From assembly GCF_000718005.1 (NCBI RefSeq), contig NZ_JODV01000001.1: DNA of 64,000 nt; one strand, 5' to 3'. The notes beneath the pieces are model-generated. The model worked only from the letters and a program-made list of their open reading frames with translations. It ran no database searches and was not told the DNA's origin. Position 1 is the first letter of the stretch, and every line of letters begins with the position of its first letter. The stretch comes from Actinoalloteichus_B caeruleus. Lineage in GTDB: Bacteria > Actinomycetota > Actinomycetes > Mycobacteriales > Pseudonocardiaceae. Shown here piece by piece: positions 55,437 to 62,778 of the stretch. The position numbers and the translations under genes are program-made.

Positions 55437-56048
55437 CCTTGCAGCCTACGGGCGTTTGGCCGATCTTCCGCCCCCGAACCGGTGAGGATCACTCTCCGTA
55501 GAGCGGAACCGCGCTGCCTCGCCGCGCCGACCGCTCGGTTCGGGTAGCCCGAACGGGCAGGTGGCCACGATCGGCCAACGATCGCGCCGGGCGTCCAGGC
55601 GTCCTCCGAACGGTGTTCCTCGTGCTCGTCCCCTGCGCTGGGCCGTCCGGGCGGCGGCCGGCCGCCCTGACGAGGTGTCCACCGAACCGACGGCGTCGAG
55701 ATCCACCCGAACAGCGGCCGACGCGGAACCGGGGCAGGAGCCGCCCGGCCGACCCGGGGGCGGTGAGTCGAATCACAGCGACGGTGGGACATTCCCAGGC
55801 ACGCGCGGCCCGACGAGCGGCCTCGACCGCGTCCGGCGGCTGGCTCCCCCGCCCTTCGGGGGCTCGTCGTCCATCCCCTCCCCCGAGAGGGATGGACGAC
55901 TCGTCACCAGCCCTGGACGTGAACCAGCAGGGCCACGACCAGGAAAGGGTATCCGGCGGACGCGGGCCGGCATCGCGCCTCGGCTCCCGAGGGGGCTCCG
56001 GTCACGGCCGCACGGACGTCATGACCGCTCCCGACGGGAGGGCTGGCC
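55437..56048. other. 612-base region between metQ and ispE
   Basis: No supported ORF on either strand. It contains the metNIQ terminator (55866-55900) and presumably the ispE promoter; I see no riboswitch-like conservation here. Confidence 0.45.
55866..55900 (-). terminator. Terminator of the metNIQ operon
   Basis: GTCGTCCATCCC (55866-55877) pairs with GGGATGGACGAC (55889-55900), a 12-bp stem, about 150 bases after the metQ stop. Confidence 0.7.
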
Positions 56049-56906
56049 TCAGAAGGCCGGGACGACGCTGCCGTCCTGGTAGGTCCCCTCGATGAACTCG
56101 CGGACCTCCTCGGAACGCAGCAGCTCGGTGAGCTGCTGGATGCGCTCGTCGTCCACCAGCTCGGGCAGCGTGACCAGGCCGTTCGCGTACGGGCTTTCCT
56201 CGCCGTCCTCCAGGAGGATGGCGTCCTCGGTCGGATTGAGGCCGGCGTCGATGGCGTAGTTGCCGTTGATCACCGACGCGTCGGTGTCCGCGAGGCTCCT
56301 CGGCAGCTGGGCCGCCTCCAGCGGCTGGAAGCGCAGGTTCTTCGGGTTGTCCTCGACGTCCAGCTCGGTGGCGTTGTCCTCGGTGCCCTCGGCGAGCGTG
56401 ATCAGACCGCTGTCGGCGAGCAGCCGCAGGCCGCGGGTCAGGTTGGCCGGGTCGTTGGCCAGCCCGATGACCGCCTCGTCCGGCAGGTCGTCGACGTCGT
56501 CGACCGACTCCGAGTAGAGCCCGAGCGGCTCGATGTGCACGCCCTCGACCCACTCGTAGTCGCCACCGTGGTCCAGCGTGAACTGCTCCAGGTAGGGGAC
56601 CGTCTGGAAGTAGTTGGCCTCCAGCGACCCGTCCCGCAGCGCCGTGTTCGGCTGCACGTAGTCGGTGAACTCGACGACCTCGATCTCCAGGCCGGCGTCG
56701 GCGGCCAACTCCTCCTGGACGAAGTTCAGGATCTCCGCGTGCGGGGTGACGGACGCGCCGACGCGCAGCGGACCGTCGGCGGTGACCGGGGCCTGGGTGT
56801 CGGTGTCACCGCCCCCGTCGGACGCGGTCTCGCTGTTCCCGCAGGCGGCGAGCGTGGTGACGGCGGCGGCCGCGATGGCGACGGCGGTCAGGGAACGGTG
56901 TCGCAC
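56049..56906 (-). CDS. metQ: Methionine-binding lipoprotein (MetQ/NlpA family)
   Basis: 285 residues with a lipoprotein signal (TAVAIAAAAVTTLAAC) and the MetQ fold: LRVGASVTPHAEILNFV, VEFTDYVQPNTAL, EANYFQTVPYLEQF and the C-terminal REFIEGTYQDGSVVPAF. Binds D/L-methionine and delivers it to MetI/MetN. GTG 56906 has GAGAGGAAA about eight bases upstream. A 126-base gap with a GGCGCG/CGCGCC hairpin (56944-56960) separates it from metI, which could set its level. Regulated with the operon by the upstream SAM riboswitch. Confidence 0.94.
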   Translation of the reverse strand: MRHRSLTAVAIAAAAVTTLAACGNSETASDGGGDTDTQAPVTADGPLRVGASVTPHAEILNFVQEELAADAGLEIEVVEFTDYVQPNTALRDGSLEANYFQTVPYLEQFTLDHGGDYEWVEGVHIEPLGLYSESVDDVDDLPDEAVIGLANDPANLTRGLRLLADSGLITLAEGTEDNATELDVEDNPKNLRFQPLEAAQLPRSLADTDASVINGNYAIDAGLNPTEDAILLEDGEESPYANGLVTLPELVDDERIQQLTELLRSEEVREFIEGTYQDGSVVPAF

Positions 56907-57032
56907 TCCCGGTTTCCTCTCTCCTGGCGCCGGCCCGTGGGCAGGCGCGTCTGCCGCGCCCGGGCATGGTCGTCCCCGGCACGGGTGTACTTGCTGGTGT
57001 GCCGCTCCCCGGTGGCGGGGGCGGCGCGGGTG

Positions 57033-57719
57033 TCACACCCGCAACGCCGACCGTCGACGGTCGATGGTGCGTGCGATGAAGTCCGAGGTCAGCTGGGTGA
57101 GCCAGGCGAGCCCGCCGAGCACCAGCACGGACGCCAGCAGGATCCGCTCGTCGTTGCGCTGGTAGCCGTGCCGGATCGCGAGGTCACCGAGCCCGCCACC
57201 GCCGATCACCCCGGCCATCGCCGAGTAGCCGATCAGGGTGACCGCCGTGACTCCGATCGCCGCGACCAGGGCGGGCCCCGCCTCGCGGAGCAGCACGCTC
57301 CGGACGAGGCGGAGCCTGCTGGCCCCGGTGGTGATGGCCGCCTCCACGACGGCCACGTTGACCTCCCGCAACGCCGACTCCACGAGCCGGGCCACGAAGG
57401 GCACCGCCCCCACCGTGAGCGGCACGATGACCGCGGTGGGGCCGATGGTCGTCTGCACGAGCGCCCTGGTGAACGCGCTGAGCACCACCAGGAGCACCAC
57501 GAACGGGAGCGAGCGGCCGACGTCGACCACCGCTCCCAGCACGCGGTGCGTGATCCGCCGAGGGGACAGCCCTGTCGGCGAGGTCATGTGCAGCACGATG
57601 CCGAGGGGGATCCCGCCGAGGGCGGCGAGCAGGGTGGCGATGCCGACCATGTAGACGGTGTCCCCGGTGGCACTGATCACCAGGTCGAAGACCCGGTCCC
57701 ACGGGGTGGGTTCCCTCAC
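57033..57719 (-). CDS. metI: Methionine ABC importer permease MetI
   Basis: 228 residues, about five to six helices: TVYMVGIATLLAALGGIPLGIVL, SLPFVVLLVVLSAFTRALV (a signature of MetI: RSxPFxxLL), and EAAITTGASRLRLVRSVLLREAGPAL, the ATPase-docking loop, then GYSAMAGVIGGGGLGDLAIRHGYQR. GTG 57719 overlaps the metN stop in GTGA. Forms the channel of the methionine uptake complex. Confidence 0.95.
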   Translation of the reverse strand: MREPTPWDRVFDLVISATGDTVYMVGIATLLAALGGIPLGIVLHMTSPTGLSPRRITHRVLGAVVDVGRSLPFVVLLVVLSAFTRALVQTTIGPTAVIVPLTVGAVPFVARLVESALREVNVAVVEAAITTGASRLRLVRSVLLREAGPALVAAIGVTAVTLIGYSAMAGVIGGGGLGDLAIRHGYQRNDERILLASVLVLGGLAWLTQLTSDFIARTIDRRRSALRV

Positions 57720-58735
57720 GCGGCAAGTCCTCCGATATCGCGTGGCGCGCGGCGGATGACGGCGTCCCGTTCCGCGAGCCAGCTCAGCGCCCGTTCCGAG
57801 CGCTCGCCGTTGATTCCGATCTTGAAGCGGGCGACGGGTGTCTCACCGAGCCTGGTGAGCCCACCGCCCAGGATGGCCAGCTCCACGTCGTGGCGGTGCG
57901 CCGCCTCGGGGAGCAGGGCTCCCACGGCGGCGAACCCGACGAGGACCACCTCGGCGACCACGTCGTACTGGCCGATCTCGCGAGGCGTGGTGCCGGCCTG
58001 GTCGACCTCGGGGAGCAGGGAGGCCGTGATCCGGCTGCCTGGCTGGGTGAGCAGGTCCAGCACCTTGCCGTGCTCGACGACCCGCCCTCCCTCCAGGACC
58101 GCGACATCGTCGCAGATGCGGCGGACGACGGCCATGTCGTGGGTCACCACGAGCACCGTCACCCCGAGCTCGGAGCGCACCCGGTCGAGCACCGCGAGCA
58201 CCGAGCCGGTCGTCTCCGGGTCGAGGGCCGAGGTGGGTTCGTCGGCGAGCAGCACCGAGGGGCTGGCCGCCAGCGCCCTGGCGACCGCGACGCGCTGCCG
58301 CTGGCCACCGGAGAGCTGGTCGGGGTAGCTGCCGGCCTTGTTGGTGAGGCCGACCAGGTCGAGCAGTTCGGCGACCCTGGCGCGCCGGGCCGGCGCGGCC
58401 ACCCCGGCGCTCTCCAGGGGGAGGGCGACGTTGCCGGCGGCGGTGCGCTGCCGCAGCAGGGAGTCGCCCTGGGGGACGACGCCGATCCGGCGACGCGCGT
58501 CCCGCAGCTCACGGCCGCGCAGGGCCACCAGGTCGACGCCCTCGACGCGGATCGATCCCCGGTCGGGGCGTTCCAGCAGGGCGACGCAACGGGCGAGGGT
58601 GGACTTGCCGGCGCCGCTCGGGCCGACGACGCCGCAGACCGTTCCGGCCGGGACGCTGAGGGAGACACCGTCCAGGGCGAGCACGTGCTCGCCCTTACCG
58701 GGGAAGCTCTTGGTGAGGTTCTCGACAGTGATCAT
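57716..58735 (-). CDS. metN: Methionine ABC importer ATPase MetN
   Basis: 339 residues: Walker A GPSGAGKST, the MetN-typical ARRRIGVVPQGDSLLRQRTAAGNVALPLE, signature LSGGQRQRVAVARAL, Walker B VLLADEPTSALDP, then the C-terminal NIL regulatory domain (about 265-339, LVGFAAVGALLPEAAH..VELAILGGGLTRL) that binds methionine and allows trans-inhibition. ATG 58735 has GGAG six bases upstream. First gene of metNIQ; its leader contains the riboswitch and leader ORF. Confidence 0.95.
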   Translation of the reverse strand: MITVENLTKSFPGKGEHVLALDGVSLSVPAGTVCGVVGPSGAGKSTLARCVALLERPDRGSIRVEGVDLVALRGRELRDARRRIGVVPQGDSLLRQRTAAGNVALPLESAGVAAPARRARVAELLDLVGLTNKAGSYPDQLSGGQRQRVAVARALAASPSVLLADEPTSALDPETTGSVLAVLDRVRSELGVTVLVVTHDMAVVRRICDDVAVLEGGRVVEHGKVLDLLTQPGSRITASLLPEVDQAGTTPREIGQYDVVAEVVLVGFAAVGALLPEAAHRHDVELAILGGGLTRLGETPVARFKIGINGERSERALSWLAERDAVIRRAPRDIGGLAA

Positions 58736-58856
58736 TGTTCGCTCCACACGACGGCAGCCAGCCACACGCGACCGCGCGCGAGGGCGCGGCGGTACGGGTG
58801 GGATGGTCAGGAAGAAGACGAGGACCAGGGGTGTTCCGCGGGACCGGTGACGTCCT

Positions 58857-58943
58857 TCAGCTGCCCATGAGTGGACAGCCGGACGTGGTCCGGCGGCCGT
58901 GGTCGACCACGCGTCGTCGGGTCAGGGCGGTGGCGATCAACAT
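58857..58943 (-). CDS. Putative 28-residue leader peptide upstream of metN
   Basis: ATG 58943 has GGAG five bases upstream; that GGAG is in the 3' strand of the riboswitch P1 helix. The frame runs 28 codons to TGA 58857. It contains LTRRRVVDHGR and SGC, i.e. the TRR..VD..R....C pattern I know from annotated actinobacterial leader peptides before sulfur-assimilation genes. The peptide has one Cys (residue 23) and an internal Met (26). Translation through it would cover the competing hairpins at 58884-58911, so ribosome position could decide read-through to metN. Whether it is translated is untested. Confidence 0.5.
   Translation of the reverse strand: MLIATALTRRRVVDHGRRTTSGCPLMGS
58878..58911 (-). 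promoter_or_regulatory. Competing hairpins in the metN leader (attenuator-like)
   Basis: Read on the minus strand, CGTGGTC (58911-58905) can pair either with the adjacent GACCACG (58904-58898) or with a second GACCACG (58890-58884). The second choice excludes hairpin GCCGGAC/GTCCGGC (58894-58878). All lie within codons 11-22 of the leader ORF, so only one fold can form at a time. Confidence 0.45.
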
Positions 58944-58947
58944 GCTC

Positions 58948-59050
58948 GCTCCATCGATCCTGGCGTTAGCACCTGCCCGCGAACGGGTGGTTGCTGCGGC
59001 GTCAACGAGCCAGGTCTCTCGGCCGCTCCGGATGGGCTGTCGCGATGAGT
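58948..59050 (-). ncRNA. SAM riboswitch (S-box class) of the metNIQ operon
   Basis: Minus-strand core matches the S-box consensus: CTCATCG at the 5' side, GAGAGACCTGGCTCGTTGAC, GCCGCAGCAACC, a variable ACCCGTTCGCGGGC hairpin, then AGGTGCTAACGCCAGGAT and the 3' P1 strand CGATGGAG, which pairs with CTCATCG with a single bulge. It would bind S-adenosylmethionine and lower metNIQ expression when methionine is plentiful. Its P1 strand holds the SD of the downstream leader ORF, so a translational mode via that ORF is likely. Exact subclass (SAM-I versus related SAM-I/IV) not resolved. Confidence 0.82.
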
Positions 59051-59385
59051 AAACCGAACGGAAACGTCCGCCCGCAAGTAGTTGGGGGTAGATCTGTGCC
59101 ACACTGCCCGACCGGCCTAACGAGCACCGAGGGTGATCACCGCCCTCCGGCGGGGTGCCCCCACCCGCGAAGGGGGACGGACGGGGCGGTGGGCCTCCTG
59201 GTCGGCCGGTGCTCCGCCGGCCGGAGTCGTCCCGCCCCGCCGGGACCGGGCGACCGCCCCCACCCGCCGAGGCCGGTCGGTTCGGGGGTTCGGCGGAAGG
59301 CGGCCGGTGGTCCGAGCCGGGCGCCGGGCGGCCGGTCCTCGCGGACCGACCGCGCGCCGGTCACCCGGGTCGCGACCGGCTGGGG
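59051..59385. other. Intergenic region upstream of the riboswitch
   Basis: 335 bases between the riboswitch and the end of the FAD monooxygenase gene; presumably holds the metNIQ promoter. Nothing else recognised. Confidence 0.45.
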
Positions 59386-60906
59386 TCAGCCCCGACCGCT
59401 GAGAACCGCGGCCACCACGTCGGGGAGGGTGTCGGCGGGGTCCCGGGGTGCCGTCGGGCAGCGCCAGGCGATCACGTGGTCGGGGCGCACCAGCAGCGCT
59501 CCGGTGCCGGTGATGCCCACGCTCGCGGCCCAGGCCGGGTCGTCCACCCGGCGGTGCTCGACCCCGGGCGTGGCGGACGCGGCCCGCTCCCACGTGTCGC
59601 TGGCGCCGAGCAGGGTCAGTCCCCTGCCGACGAGGTCCAGGGCCGACCGGTCCGGGCCGAGCCTGTGGTGCGGGAGTCGCGATCCCGGCTGCCCGGTGAG
59701 CCCCAACCGGTCGAGCGGCGCGAGGGAGCCGTCGGGGACGAAGGCGCCGGCCGGGTACTGGTAGCCCATGAGGAGGGCCACGGGGTCGTGCGACGGGGTG
59801 CCGTCCCCTGACTCCACGCCCAGTTGGCGCAGGTTCGCCGTCTGCGCGCTGGCCTGGTCGGCGGTGAGCCACCCCAACCAGTGGCGCTCGACCTGGTAGC
59901 TGTCCAACAGGGATCGGGGAGCCGTACCGGAGACCACCCGGGCGAGCTTCCAGGCGAGGTTGTGGACGTCCTGGATGCCGGTGTTGGCACCGGCGGCGAG
60001 GTAGGGGGGCATGACGTGGGCGGCGTCGCCGGCGAGGAAGATCCGCCCGGCCGAGAAGCGGTCCGCGACGAACATCCCGGGTTCCCAGTCGAGGGCGCTG
60101 AGGATGCGCACGTCCAGGTCGGGCACTCCGGTCGCGGTGCGCACCGCCCGCGCCCAACCCGCGTGGTCCCGGCCGGGGGCCGGGTCGGCCATGAGCAGCC
60201 AGCGCCGGACCCCGTCGACGGTGAGCAGCATGCTCGGCACCTCGGGGTGCTCGATCTGGCACAGGTTGAACTCCCGGCCGCGCACCTGCGCGGAGAGGTC
60301 GGCCTCGAAGTAGACGTTGGTGGACCTCCCCAGGGTCCCTCGCCCGCTCCTGGCGATGCCCAACCGTTCCCTGATCGGGCTGTGCGCGCCGTCCGCCGCG
60401 ATGAGGTACCGCGCCCGGATGGCACCGACGCGGCCGTCGGGGTCGCGGACGGTGGAGGTGACGGAGGTGCCGTCGTCCACCACCTCCAGCACGCGGTGTC
60501 CGAACCGCAGGTCGGCCCCGCGTTCGGTCGCCAGGGCGCGCAGCACGGGTTCCAGGGTGTCCTGGGCGCAGAGGCAGGAGTCGGACGGTGAGATCTCCGG
60601 TGCCGGGTCGTCCTCGCCGTGCCCCCAGGAGAGCGGTTCCGCCTCCACGAGCGTCCGGCCGGCCGCCATCCCCTCGAAGTCCGCGAGTGCCGCCGCGGCG
60701 GCCATCACGTCGGCCTCGGCGTTGACCTGGCGGAACAGTTCCATCGTCCGGAGGTTGATCCGGCGGGCCTTGGGTTGCGGCGACGTGGTGTCCCGCTTCT
60801 CCACCAGCACGGCGGGGACACCGTGCCACTCGAGGAAGAGGGCGGCGGACAGCCCGACCAGACCGCCGCCCACGATCAGGACCTCAGTTTCGTGTACGTC
60901 GTACAT
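59386..60906 (-). CDS. FAD-dependent aromatic monooxygenase (PheA/TfdB, PHBH family)
   Basis: 506 residues, group A flavin monooxygenase that hydroxylates an aromatic substrate using NAD(P)H and O2. N-terminal FAD dinucleotide motif GGGLVG (13-18), YLIAADGAHSPIRE (DG motif), GRIFLAGDAAHVMPP (GD motif) and a C-terminal thioredoxin-like domain. Nearest recognisable types include polyketide hydroxylases and rifampicin-type monooxygenases; the substrate cannot be told. ATG 60906 (preceded by GTG 60909) starts within the operator region. Divergent from a TetR gene, so probably induced by its substrate. Distance to any biosynthetic cluster: none in the window. Confidence 0.9.
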   Translation of the reverse strand: MYDVHETEVLIVGGGLVGLSAALFLEWHGVPAVLVEKRDTTSPQPKARRINLRTMELFRQVNAEADVMAAAAALADFEGMAAGRTLVEAEPLSWGHGEDDPAPEISPSDSCLCAQDTLEPVLRALATERGADLRFGHRVLEVVDDGTSVTSTVRDPDGRVGAIRARYLIAADGAHSPIRERLGIARSGRGTLGRSTNVYFEADLSAQVRGREFNLCQIEHPEVPSMLLTVDGVRRWLLMADPAPGRDHAGWARAVRTATGVPDLDVRILSALDWEPGMFVADRFSAGRIFLAGDAAHVMPPYLAAGANTGIQDVHNLAWKLARVVSGTAPRSLLDSYQVERHWLGWLTADQASAQTANLRQLGVESGDGTPSHDPVALLMGYQYPAGAFVPDGSLAPLDRLGLTGQPGSRLPHHRLGPDRSALDLVGRGLTLLGASDTWERAASATPGVEHRRVDDPAWAASVGITGTGALLVRPDHVIAWRCPTAPRDPADTLPDVVAAVLSGRG

Positions 60907-60922
60907 CACATGTACTTAGTAC
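60894..60922. promoter_or_regulatory. Tandem GTAC-N3-GTAC operators at the monooxygenase promoter
   Basis: GTACGTCGTAC (60894-60904) and GTACTTAGTAC (60912-60922) have identical GTAC-N3-GTAC layout; TGTACTTAGTACA is a perfect palindrome. They overlap the start of the monooxygenase gene and lie 35 bases before the divergent TetR gene. Confidence 0.65.
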
Positions 60923-60956
60923 ACCAATGGTTAGATGCGCGCGAAGGAGGTGTCCC

Positions 60957-61688
60957 TTGAGCAACGCGGTACCCGGACAGCCCGGAGCGCTCGTATGGAC
61001 CCTGCCGGAGCCGCCGGGCCGGACGACGACCACGCTGAGCAGGGCCGCGATCGTGCGGGCCGCGGTCGCGGTCGCGGACGCCGAGGGCGCCGCCGCCGTC
61101 ACCATGCGCCGGGTCAGCTCCGAGCTGGGCTCGTCCACCCCCATGTCGCTCTACCGGTACGTGGGCAGCAAGGACGGCCTCGTCGACCTGATGATCGACG
61201 CCGTCTACGGGGAGATCCCCGTGCCGGACGAACCGGTCGGCGACTGGCGGTCGGAGCTGGAACCGCTCTGCCACCGGGCCTGGTCGGTGATCCGGCGGCA
61301 CCTCTGGTTCGGCGAACTCGTGCACCTGCGGCCACCCTTCGGCCCGAACGCCCTGCGCTACCTGGACTTCCGGCTGGCGGCGCTGGAACCCCTCGGCCTC
61401 CCGGCACGGGAACTCACCCGCATCACCGCGGCCCTCGACGGCCACCTGATCGGCTCGGCGCTCCAGCTCGCCGAGGAGACCCGGATGCGCCGGTCCAGCG
61501 GGCTGGCCGACGAGGCCGAACTCCGGGACTCGGTGCGGCCCTACCTGTCGTCCGTCACGGCCGGTGGCCGCTACCCGGCCTTCTCCCGGTGGGTCGGCGC
61601 GACCACCGACAACGACCTGGACGACCACGTCGAGTGGACGTTGCGCTGCCTGCTGGACGGCATCCAGGCGAGCCTGCGCCGCGACTGA
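60957..61688 (+). CDS. TetR family regulator with TetR_C ligand domain
   Basis: 243 residues. Start TTG 60957 with a near-perfect GAAGGAGGT five to six bases upstream. HTH: SRAAIVRAAVAVADAEGAAAVTMRRVSSELGSSTPMSLYRYVGSKDGLVDLM; effector domain begins MIDAVYGEIPVPDEPVGDWRSELEPL. Same subfamily as the DrrAB regulator at 49931 (shared MSLY.YV, LVDLMID, DWR..LE). Predicted repressor of the divergent monooxygenase via the tandem GTAC sites. Confidence 0.9.
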   Translation: MSNAVPGQPGALVWTLPEPPGRTTTTLSRAAIVRAAVAVADAEGAAAVTMRRVSSELGSSTPMSLYRYVGSKDGLVDLMIDAVYGEIPVPDEPVGDWRSELEPLCHRAWSVIRRHLWFGELVHLRPPFGPNALRYLDFRLAALEPLGLPARELTRITAALDGHLIGSALQLAEETRMRRSSGLADEAELRDSVRPYLSSVTAGGRYPAFSRWVGATTDNDLDDHVEWTLRCLLDGIQASLRRD

Positions 61689-61769
61689 CCGGGGTTCGGG
61701 GAGCCTCGAGCGCCGAGCCGCTCCCGGCGGCCACGGCGGGCACCGGGACCGCCGGTCGAACCGGGGCCG

Positions 61770-61787
61770 GGGTGGCACGTGCCACCC
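61770..61787. terminator. Palindromic terminator between TetR and rsmA
   Basis: GGGTGGCACGTGCCACCC is an 18-bp perfect palindrome; as RNA it gives a 7-bp stem with an ACGU loop, in the convergent gap and usable in both directions. Confidence 0.6.
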
Positions 61788-61859
61788 GGGCCCGCCACCC
61801 GGGACCACGGGCGAGTGGACCGGCCGAGCAGCGGCCGCCCGGTCCGGTGGGCGTGGCGC

Positions 61860-62759
61860 TCAGCCGACCTCGGCGGCGAGCAGGATGCGTTCGGCGCGGG
61901 CGATGCGGACGAAGCCGTCCACCGGCAGCTGCTCGCCCCGGGTGGCCGGCGGCACGTCGGCGGCGAGCAGGATGCGTTCGGCGCGGGCGGCGGAGCCGGC
62001 CCAGCCCGCCAGGGCGGCGCGGAGGGTCTTGCGGCGTTGCGCGAAGGCGGCGTCGACCACGCGGAACACCGCGTCGCGGTCGACGCCGGTCGGGGAGTCC
62101 CGGCGGTGGAGGGCGACCAACCCGGAGTCCACGTTGGGCACCGGCCAGAAGACACCCCGGGGGATCGTGCCGGCCCGCCGGACGTCGGCGTACCAGGCGG
62201 CCTTGACGCTGGGCACCCCGTAGACGCGGCTGCCGGGGCCGGCGGCGAGGCGTTCGGCGACCTCGGCCTGCACCATGACCAGGGCGGTGCGCAGGGTGGG
62301 GACCTCCGCGAGCAGGTGCAGCACCACCGGGACGGCCACGTTGTAGGGGAGGTTGGCGACCAACGCGGTGGCCCCGGCGAGCTGGTCGCCGGTGACGCGC
62401 AGGGCGTCCTCGTGGAGCACGGTGAGCCGGTCCCGCAGCTCGGGGGCGCGGTCGGCCACGGTGCGCGGCAGCCGGTCGGCGAGCACCGGGTCGATCTCGA
62501 CGGCCAGCACCCGCTGGCAGGCGGGCAGCAGGGCGAGCGTGAGCGAGCCGAGCCCCGGGCCGACCTCGACCACGACGTCGTCGGGACGCAGGTCGGCGGC
62601 GCCGACGATGCGGCGCACCGTGTTGGCGTCGTGCACGAAGTTCTGGCCCAGCTTCTTGGTGGGCCGGACGCCCAGCTGCTCTGCCATCCGACGGACGTCG
62701 GCCGGGCCGAGCAGCGCGCTCGACCCGGCCGGGGTTCCGCCGCGCGGATCGTCGTTCAC
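61860..62759 (-). CDS. rsmA: 16S rRNA dimethyladenosine transferase (KsgA/RsmA)
   Basis: 299 residues; dimethylates two adjacent adenosines in the 3' hairpin of 16S rRNA. TKKLGQNFVHDANTVRRIV, VVEVGPGLGSLTLALL (SAM motif I), EIDPVLADRL and the catalytic NLPYNVAVP are intact. The C-terminus repeats itself: ARAERILLAADVPPATRGEQLPVDGFVRI is followed by ARAERILLAAEVG, encoded by a 33-base perfect repeat 87 bases apart, so the 3' end was partly duplicated in frame. GTG 62759 is chosen on homology; SD weak. Starts 19 bases after the rpfB stop, as in other actinobacteria. Confidence 0.93.
   Translation of the reverse strand: MNDDPRGGTPAGSSALLGPADVRRMAEQLGVRPTKKLGQNFVHDANTVRRIVGAADLRPDDVVVEVGPGLGSLTLALLPACQRVLAVEIDPVLADRLPRTVADRAPELRDRLTVLHEDALRVTGDQLAGATALVANLPYNVAVPVVLHLLAEVPTLRTALVMVQAEVAERLAAGPGSRVYGVPSVKAAWYADVRRAGTIPRGVFWPVPNVDSGLVALHRRDSPTGVDRDAVFRVVDAAFAQRRKTLRAALAGWAGSAARAERILLAADVPPATRGEQLPVDGFVRIARAERILLAAEVG
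61870..61989. repeat. 33-bp perfect direct repeat in the rsmA 3' end
   Basis: Identical copies at 61870-61902 and 61957-61989 (start to start 87 bases = 29 codons), reading TCGGCGGCGAGCAGGATGCG and 13 more bases. In frame with rsmA, so it reflects an 87-bp partial tandem duplication. Confidence 0.95.
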
Positions 62760-62778
62760 TCCGCGAGACACTACGTCA

